Source: Synechococcus sp. SB0662_bin_14
GTDB taxonomy: Bacteria; Cyanobacteriota; Cyanobacteriia; PCC-6307; Cyanobiaceae
DNA length: 64,000 nt
NCBI GenBank assembly: GCA_009840445.1
Contig: VXNS01000021.1
Coordinates: 1-64,000, forward strand
Direction of reading: 5' to 3'
In this document: one piece after another, positions 57,994-64,000 of the stretch
How positions within the stretch are numbered: position 1 is the stretch's first letter
How the letters are laid out: every line of letters starts with the position of its first letter
Made by a program: the position numbers and the translations under genes
Notes under the pieces: generated by a model
Seen by the model: only the letters and a program-made list of their open reading frames with translations
Database searches by the model: none
What the model was told of the DNA's origin: nothing

Positions 57994-59382
57994 ATGGCCT
58001 CCTTGTCCACAACCGAAAACCTTGTTGTCATCGGCTCGGGGCCGGCGGGATACACCGCAGCCCTCTATGCCGCTCGCGCCAACCTGGCTCCCCTGCTCGT
58101 CACCGGTTTTCAGGAGGGGGGCATCCCCGGCGGTCAACTGATGACCACCACCCATGTGGAGAACTTCCCCGGTTTTCCCCAGGGCATCCTGGGTCCTGAT
58201 CTCATGGACCGCATGAAGGCCCAGGCCGTGCGCTGGGGAACCCGTCTGCTGGAGGCCGACGCCGATCAACTGGACCTGAGCCAACAACCGTTCACCATCC
58301 AGGCCCAGGGGCAGACCCTGCGCACCCACTCCGTGGTCCTGGCCACAGGGGCCCGGGCCAACCGCCTTCACCTGCCCCGGGAAGAGCGGTTCTGGAGTCG
58401 CGGCATCAGCGCCTGTGCCGTGTGCGACGGGGCCACACCCCAATTCCGCAACGAACCCCTGGCCGTGGTTGGGGGTGGGGACTCGGCCTGTGAAGAAGCC
58501 CATGCCCTGACCAAATACGGCTCCCACGTGCATCTGATTGTGCGCAGAAACAAGCTGCGGGCCTCCAAGGCCATGGCGGACCGGGTGCTGGCCAACGATC
58601 AAATCACCATCCACTGGGAGCACGAGATTGTGGCCCTGCAGGGGGATGACTGGCTCGCGGCCGTTGAGCTGCGTCACCGCCGTGACGGCAGCTCAACAAC
58701 TCTTCCCGTGCGCGGACTCTTCTATGCCATTGGCCACACCCCCAACACGGGGTTGGTCCAAGGGCAGCTTCCCCTGGATGGAGAGGGCTATCTGGCGCCT
58801 CAACGGCCAGGACAGCCGGACACCGTCATCCCCGGTGTCTTCTGGGCCGGGGACGTGGCGGACCGCCGCTGGCGGCAGGCCGTCACGGCAGCGGCCACGG
58901 GTTGCCAAGCAGCGCTTGCTGCCGAGACATGGCTGACGGAGCAGAACCTGGCGGTGACCGTATCCCGCAAGACGCCGGAGCCGGAATCGGCCCCAATGCC
59001 CCAAAAGGTGAGCCTCGCCACGGAAGAGACCTATTCCCCCACAGCCCTCTGGCAGCAAGGCAGCTATGCTCTGCGGCGTCTTTACCACGAGACTACGGAG
59101 CCTCTAGTGGTGGTTTACACCGCACCAGGGTGTGGCCCTTGCCATGTGCTCAAGCCGCAACTGAGGCGGGTAGTGGAAGAGCTGGCGCCTCAGGTCCATG
59201 CCGTCGAGATCAACATTGAGGCGGAACCCGACATTGCCCAGCAGGCTGGCGTGTCAGGGACACCCACCACCCAGGTGTTTTACAAAAAGGAACTGCGCTG
59301 CCAGTGGCGTGGTGTCAAACAGCGGCGCATGATCCGCGCTGAACTGGAGAAGGTGCTGTCCCCTGTCGATTCACGGACGTGA
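57994..59382 (+). CDS. trxB: NADPH-thioredoxin reductase with fused thioredoxin (NTRC)
   Basis: 462 residues from the ATG at 57994. FAD site GSGPAGYTAALYAAR; redox pair C141-x-x-C144 (CAVCDG); NADPH site VVGGGDSACEEA; then a linker and a thioredoxin domain with CGPC (380-383) and the cis-Pro in SGTPTTQVF. The fused enzyme reduces 2-Cys peroxiredoxins and regulates chloroplast/cyanobacterial targets with NADPH in the dark. Both halves are complete. Its end lies directly against infA, convergent. Confidence 0.95.
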   Translation: MASLSTTENLVVIGSGPAGYTAALYAARANLAPLLVTGFQEGGIPGGQLMTTTHVENFPGFPQGILGPDLMDRMKAQAVRWGTRLLEADADQLDLSQQPFTIQAQGQTLRTHSVVLATGARANRLHLPREERFWSRGISACAVCDGATPQFRNEPLAVVGGGDSACEEAHALTKYGSHVHLIVRRNKLRASKAMADRVLANDQITIHWEHEIVALQGDDWLAAVELRHRRDGSSTTLPVRGLFYAIGHTPNTGLVQGQLPLDGEGYLAPQRPGQPDTVIPGVFWAGDVADRRWRQAVTAAATGCQAALAAETWLTEQNLAVTVSRKTPEPESAPMPQKVSLATEETYSPTALWQQGSYALRRLYHETTEPLVVVYTAPGCGPCHVLKPQLRRVVEELAPQVHAVEINIEAEPDIAQQAGVSGTPTTQVFYKKELRCQWRGVKQRRMIRAELEKVLSPVDSRT

Positions 59383-59646
59383 TTACCGGCGCCGGCCGCC
59401 AGGTCGGTGGCCTCCACCAGAGCGTGGAGCCCCCATGTTGCGCTCCCGATAGGTAATGCGGCCACGGGTGAGGTCATAGGGGCTGATCTCCACGGTCACC
59501 TTGTCCCCCGCCAGAAGCTTGATGCGGAACTTGGTGAGCTTGCCGGCAGCGCGGCACAGGCATTGGTGTCCTTCTGGCTTATCAAGGGTGACCATGTAAA
59601 AGCCGTTGCCTTGTTCCCGTTCAATCACGCCAGAGGTTTCAATCAT
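59383..59646 (-). CDS. infA: Translation initiation factor IF-1
   Basis: 87 residues from MIETSGVIEREQGNGFYMVTL. The OB fold shows AAGKLTKFRIKLLAGDKVTVEISPYDLTRGRITYR, typical of IF-1. A C-terminal Gly/Arg-rich extension (RNMGAPRSGGGHRPGGRRR) is longer than in Escherichia coli. In most cyanobacteria infA sits in the spc operon between adk and rpmJ; here rpmJ follows adk directly and this is the infA gene seen. Confidence 0.93.
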   Translation of the reverse strand: MIETSGVIEREQGNGFYMVTLDKPEGHQCLCRAAGKLTKFRIKLLAGDKVTVEISPYDLTRGRITYRERNMGAPRSGGGHRPGGRRR

Positions 59647-59713
59647 GGTTGAGCCATGGGGAGAGACAACATCATGGGCAAGCCCAATCCAGACAGAGCC
59701 AAACATCAGCTTA

Positions 59714-62700
59714 TCAGGCTCGCACAGGGGCATCGGCGATGTCTGCGCCAGCCTGGACAGGAGATGGGGACAGCCCCAGGATTTCCTCCTCGGCGGGGGG
59801 GACCAGAGCGATGAAACGGGATTGCTGCTCATCCCAGTGCGCCAGAATTTCCCCTGCCCTGGGGCTTCCTGTGGCCACCAGATGGGCTTCCAGCAGGGCC
59901 TTGAGCTGACTCGCCAGCGCCGCGGACTCCGTCAAGCTGCGCAGCTTGACGGAGTCCCTGTTAATGCGCACGACTGTGGTGTCGTCCTGTTGAAGCAAGT
60001 AGGCCACCCCGCCCGTCATCCCGGCGGCCACGTTGCGGCCCGTGGGTCCCAGCACCACGACTACCCCACCGGTCATGTATTCGCAGCAGTGATCGCCGGC
60101 CCCCTCCACCACGGCCTGGGCGCCACTGTTGCGCACCCCAAAGCGCTCGCCGGCCCGGCCATGGGCAAAAAGCTGGCCCCCCGTGGCCCCGTACAGGCAG
60201 GTGTTGCCCAGAATCACGTGATTGCCCGCTTGCAAGCTGGAGGTTCTGGGGGGCACGATCACCAGGCGTCCCCCATTCATGCCCTTGCCCACGTAGTCGT
60301 TGGCTTCGCCATGGAGAACCATATCCAGGCCCTGGATACAGAAGGCCCCGAAGCTCTGCCCCGCACAGCCGCGGAAGCGCAACTGCAACTGACCGCCAAA
60401 CCCCCGGTTGCCGTGCCGCGCCGCAATCAACCCGGCCAGGCGCGCCCCCACGCTGCGGTCCGTATTGGCAATCTCCAGATCCACCGTCATGGAACCGTGG
60501 TGTTCCACGGCCTGCTGCAGGGCCGGGTCCGTCAACAGCTCATCCAACAGGATCGGCCCGTTGTCATGGGCCCGGGCATCATGCTTGCGCCAGTTGTGGT
60601 CATGGGCTTGGGGCATGGGCCTCAGCAGGCTGCCCATGTCCACCCCGCTGGTTTTGTGCAGGGCGACGTTGCGGGTGACCAGCAGATCCACGCGGCCAAT
60701 CAGGTCATCCATGGACCGCAGGCCCAGGCGGCTGATGAGCTGGCGCACCTCTTCGGCCACGTAGATGAAGAAGTTGACCACGTGTTCGGGCAACCCCACG
60801 AACCGGCGCCGCAGGTCTTCCTTCTGGGTGGCCACGCCAACGGGGCACTTGTTGGTATGGCAGACCCGGGCCATGATGCAGCCCTCGGCGATCATGGCCA
60901 CCGAGCCGAATCCAAACTCCTCAGCCCCCAGCAGGGCGGCAACCACCACGTCCCAACCGGTCTTCAGGCCACCGTCAGTCCGCAGAATCACCCGCTGGCG
61001 CAAACCATTCTCCAACAGGCAGCGATGCACCTCCGCCAGACCCAGTTCCCAAGGAACACCGGCATGCTTGATGGAACTGAGGGGTGAGGCGCCGGTGCCA
61101 CCGTCATGGCCGGAGATCTGAATCACGTCGGCGTTGGCCTTGGCAACCCCGGCGGCAATGGTGCCAATGCCAATTTCCGCCACCAGCTTGACCGACACCT
61201 TGGCGGCGGGATGAACCTGGTGGAGGTCATGAATGAGTTGGGCCAGGTCCTCAATGGAATAGATGTCGTGGTGGGGCGGGGGTGAGATGAGGGGCACCCC
61301 GGGCTTGCTGTTGCGCAGCCCGGCAATGTAGGCATCCACTTTGGTTCCAGGTAGCTGGCCCCCTTCCCCGGGTTTTGCCCCCTGCGCCACCTTGATTTCC
61401 AGTTGTTGGCCGGAGCGCAGATAGGCGGGAGTGACGCCAAAGCGCCCGGAAGCCACCTGTTTGATGGCGGAGCAGGCCGTATCGCCGGGGCGCAGACCCC
61501 GCAGGTGGGGCAGGGTGGGAGAGTGGCCTGCATCGTCCACGTCGGTGAGCACCCCATAGCGCACCGGATCTTCCCCACCTTCCCCGCTGTTGCTCTTGCC
61601 GCCAATGCGGTTGAGGGCAACGGCCAGGGTTTCATGGGCCTCGCGGGAGAGGGCCCCCAAGCTCATGCCACCGGTGCAGAAGCGCCGGCAGATGTCGGCA
61701 ACGCTTTCCACCTCCTCCAGGGGGGTTGGGGATTGGGCGACACGGAACTCCAGAAGATCCCGCAAGGTGGTGGGAGGACGCTGCTCCAGCAGTTGCTGGT
61801 ACGTGGTGAAGTGGTCATAGCCCGGTCCCTGGGCAAGGGCCCTGTGGAGCACCTTGGCCATCTCCGGACTGTTGAGGTGATATTCGGCCCCGGTGCGGTG
61901 TTGCACAAAGCCCATGAACTCCAACTTGCTGCAGCTCAACTCCGGGAACGCCTTGCTGTGGAAGGCCAGGGTCTCACTCGCCAGTTCTGCAAAGGTGAGG
62001 CCTGCCACACGGCTGGTGGTGCCCCGGAAGGCCGCAGCAATCAGGTCAGCCCCAATGCCCACGGCTTCAAAGATTTGGGCGCCGTGGTAACTGGACAACA
62101 AGGAGATGCCGATTTTCGAGAGGATTTTCCGCAGGCCCGCCTCCAGGGCGTGGCGCACGTTGGCTTGGGCCTGGGCGGCATCCATGGCGGGCAGCTTGCC
62201 GCGCTCAATGAGCTTGACGGTGCGGGGATGGTTGCGCCAGTGGCGTGTGGTCTCCCACGTGAGCCACGGGCAAACGGCGCTGGCGCCATAGCCAATGAGA
62301 CAAGCCAGATGATGAGTGGTCCAGCATTGTGCCGTCTCCACCACCAGGGAAGCCCGCAGCCGCAAGCCTGCACGAATCAGGTGGTGGTGGACGGCGCCCG
62401 TGGCCAGCAACGGCGGAATGATGCTGCGCATGGGGCTGAGGCCACCATCCCGACGGTCCGAGAAGACGAGAATTTCCGCGCCGCGGCGCACCGCTTGCTC
62501 GGCTTGACGGCAAAGCTGCTGCACCGCCTCTTGCAGGCCGTCCGGGCCGGCGGCAACAGGAAACAGGGTGCTGAGATGGTGGCAGTTCCAGCCTGATGCA
62601 CTCAACCGGCTCAGTTCCGCTTCATTGAGCAACGGCGAGGGCAGATCCAGGCGGCGGGCCCCCTCGGCAGACGGCTCCAGTGCCGATCCACGGCGCCCCA

Positions 62701-64000
62701 AGTGAACCGCAAGGCTCATCACCAACTCTTCCCGCAGGGGGTCGATGGGGGGATTGGTGACCTGGGCAAACCGCTGCTTGAAGTAGTCGTACAGCAGGTG
62801 AGGCTTGTTGGAGAGGACGGCCAGGGGGATGTCGTCTCCCATGCAGAAGGTGGGCTCCTTCCTCTTGCCGGCCATGTCCTCGATGATGAGGTCCAGGTCC
62901 TCGGCGGTGAAGCCAACCGCGGTCTGCAATTGCAACAACTCCAGATTGCCGAACCGGGGCTCCGTACGCCACGCTTCCGGAGCAAGCTGTTGACGCAGTT
63001 GCAGCCATTGGCCGTAGGGATAGCGGCTGGCTTCTTCCTCCTTCACCTGCCAGTTGCGCAGCAGGCGGCCCTTCTCCAGATCAACGGCCAACATCTGACC
63101 AGGACCCAGGCGGCCCTTCTCCACAATGGCGGCTTCGTCCAACTCCACCACACCGGTCTCGGTCCCCATGACCACCAGGCCGTCCCGGGTGACGCAGTAG
63201 CGGGCCGGACGCAGGCCGTTGCGGTCAAGGCAGGCCCCAATCCAGCGCCCGTCGGTGAACGCCAGCAAGGCGGGTCCATCCCAGGCTTCCTGAATGCCGG
63301 CCCAATAGGCATAGAAGTCCTGCAGTTGCCGGCGATTTTCCAGTTCCGGTTGCTGCTGAAACGCTTCCGGCACCAGGGTCATCAGGCTTTCGATGACGGG
63401 GCGACCGCTGCGCACCATCAACTCCAACATGCCGTCCAGGTTGGCGGAATCACTGAAGGCTGGATTCACCACGGGGTGCAAGTCCGCCGCAGCGTCCCCC
63501 CAGGCTTGCTTGAGGCCGTCCTGGGCTGCCAGGGCCCAGTTGATGTTGCCCAGCAGGGTGTTGATTTCACCGTTGTGGCCCAACAGGCGCATGGGCTGGG
63601 CCAGGGGCCAACGGGGCAAGGTGTTGGTGCTGAACCGTCGGTGGTAGACCGCGTAAGGAACGGCAAAGCGCTCGTCTTGCAGGTCCCTGTAGAAGGCCGG
63701 CAGCACCGCGGAGCGCACCATGCCCTTGTAGACCACTGTGCGGGTGCTCAAGGAGGCAAAGGAGACATGGCGACTCAACGCCGTCCCCAACACCTGGCCA
63801 AGCTGGGCGCCAATGCGGCGGCGGCAACGGAACAGCAAGCGCTCCAACGCTTCCTGATCCCCATGGCCCTCGTCCATGGAGAGGAGCCACTGCTCAATCA
63901 CCGGACAGCTTGCGGCTGCCATGGGACCCAGAACATCCCGGTCAACGGGCACCACGCGCCAGCCATGGCTGCGGAGCCCCAACTGGGCCGCCTGCTGCTC
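59714..64000 (-). CDS. glsF: Ferredoxin-dependent glutamate synthase, 5' end missing
   Basis: At least 1,428 residues, running off the window's right edge; about the first 100, including the catalytic Cys1 of the amidotransferase, lie outside. Visible parts: the amidotransferase domain (HRRFSTNTLPRWPLAQPMRLLGHNGEINT), the FMN domain, the 3Fe-4S ligands C-x5-C-x4-C in GCIMARVCHTNKCPVGVATQ (about 60,840-60,900) and the C-terminal beta-helix with GGQLFAHGRAGERFGVRNSGAQAVVEG. It makes two glutamates from glutamine and 2-oxoglutarate, taking electrons from photosystem I via ferredoxin. Confidence 0.95.
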   Translation of the reverse strand, partial: EQQAAQLGLRSHGWRVVPVDRDVLGPMAAASCPVIEQWLLSMDEGHGDQEALERLLFRCRRRIGAQLGQVLGTALSRHVSFASLSTRTVVYKGMVRSAVLPAFYRDLQDERFAVPYAVYHRRFSTNTLPRWPLAQPMRLLGHNGEINTLLGNINWALAAQDGLKQAWGDAAADLHPVVNPAFSDSANLDGMLELMVRSGRPVIESLMTLVPEAFQQQPELENRRQLQDFYAYWAGIQEAWDGPALLAFTDGRWIGACLDRNGLRPARYCVTRDGLVVMGTETGVVELDEAAIVEKGRLGPGQMLAVDLEKGRLLRNWQVKEEEASRYPYGQWLQLRQQLAPEAWRTEPRFGNLELLQLQTAVGFTAEDLDLIIEDMAGKRKEPTFCMGDDIPLAVLSNKPHLLYDYFKQRFAQVTNPPIDPLREELVMSLAVHLGRRGSALEPSAEGARRLDLPSPLLNEAELSRLSASGWNCHHLSTLFPVAAGPDGLQEAVQQLCRQAEQAVRRGAEILVFSDRRDGGLSPMRSIIPPLLATGAVHHHLIRAGLRLRASLVVETAQCWTTHHLACLIGYGASAVCPWLTWETTRHWRNHPRTVKLIERGKLPAMDAAQAQANVRHALEAGLRKILSKIGISLLSSYHGAQIFEAVGIGADLIAAAFRGTTSRVAGLTFAELASETLAFHSKAFPELSCSKLEFMGFVQHRTGAEYHLNSPEMAKVLHRALAQGPGYDHFTTYQQLLEQRPPTTLRDLLEFRVAQSPTPLEEVESVADICRRFCTGGMSLGALSREAHETLAVALNRIGGKSNSGEGGEDPVRYGVLTDVDDAGHSPTLPHLRGLRPGDTACSAIKQVASGRFGVTPAYLRSGQQLEIKVAQGAKPGEGGQLPGTKVDAYIAGLRNSKPGVPLISPPPHHDIYSIEDLAQLIHDLHQVHPAAKVSVKLVAEIGIGTIAAGVAKANADVIQISGHDGGTGASPLSSIKHAGVPWELGLAEVHRCLLENGLRQRVILRTDGGLKTGWDVVVAALLGAEEFGFGSVAMIAEGCIMARVCHTNKCPVGVATQKEDLRRRFVGLPEHVVNFFIYVAEEVRQLISRLGLRSMDDLIGRVDLLVTRNVALHKTSGVDMGSLLRPMPQAHDHNWRKHDARAHDNGPILLDELLTDPALQQAVEHHGSMTVDLEIANTDRSVGARLAGLIAARHGNRGFGGQLQLRFRGCAGQSFGAFCIQGLDMVLHGEANDYVGKGMNGGRLVIVPPRTSSLQAGNHVILGNTCLYGATGGQLFAHGRAGERFGVRNSGAQAVVEGAGDHCCEYMTGGVVVVLGPTGRNVAAGMTGGVAYLLQQDDTTVVRINRDSVKLRSLTESAALASQLKALLEAHLVATGSPRAGEILAHWDEQQSRFIALVPPAEEEILGLSPSPVQAGADIADAPVRA

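Overview
The window comes from a cyanobacterium with a compact, GC-rich genome. Lineage markers are AcsF (oxidative chlorophyll cyclase), a high-light-inducible protein, a CpcS/CpeS-type phycobiliprotein lyase, ferredoxin-type glutamate synthase, an NTR-thioredoxin fusion, a cyanobacterial RRM protein, DUF1825, DUF2996 and a CAAD-like membrane protein. The ribosomal cluster starts at rplC and lacks rpsN and rpmD, as in cyanobacteria. Gene content and packing suggest the marine Synechococcus/Prochlorococcus group. Two large autotransporters, uncommon in free-living picocyanobacteria, would suit a host-associated member such as the sponge symbionts; that last step is inference.

Layout. 0.2-3.2 kb (minus): an LCP-family protein followed by a small membrane protein and three overlapping pseudopilins. 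3.3-5.4 kb (plus): two tandem secreted paralogs, a small hypothetical and another exported protein. 5.4-10.8 kb: pepA, a coupled ComEA-like HhH/GIY-YIG pair, DUF1825, tyrS and pyrF. 10.8-16.8 kb (minus): two tandem autotransporters sharing a 181-bp perfectly identical tract. 16.9-21.8 kb: an unknown gene, then era, phycobilin lyase, trmD, ispF and larB with overlapping ends, then thyX with a 53-aa membrane protein. 22.3-38.5 kb (plus): the S10-spc-alpha superoperon from rplC to prfA, including secY, adk, rpoA and truA. 38.6-41.4 kb: an HNH protein and an NgoMIV-like restriction-modification pair. 41.4-47.1 kb (minus): lepA, fmt, tldE and tldD. 47.1-49.4 kb: a low-coding island with two copies of a miniature inverted-repeat element enclosing an AT-rich, frameshifted membrane-protein gene. 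49.4-54.8 kb (minus): acsF, DUF2996, a membrane protein, ubiX and gyrA. 54.9-59.4 kb: a DUF39 protein, CAAD-like, YggT, HLIP, RRM protein and NTRC. 59.4-64 kb (minus): infA and the truncated glsF.

How the genes relate. Most of the window is housekeeping: translation, protein export, chlorophyll and phycobilin assembly, redox control and nitrogen assimilation. The accessory content that stands out is at the surface (pseudopilins, LCP, secreted pairs, autotransporters), in DNA handling (HhH plus GIY-YIG; NgoMIV-like R-M) and in mobile DNA (the inverted-repeat pair and its AT-rich cargo). No CRISPR array, rRNA, tRNA or full insertion sequence was seen.
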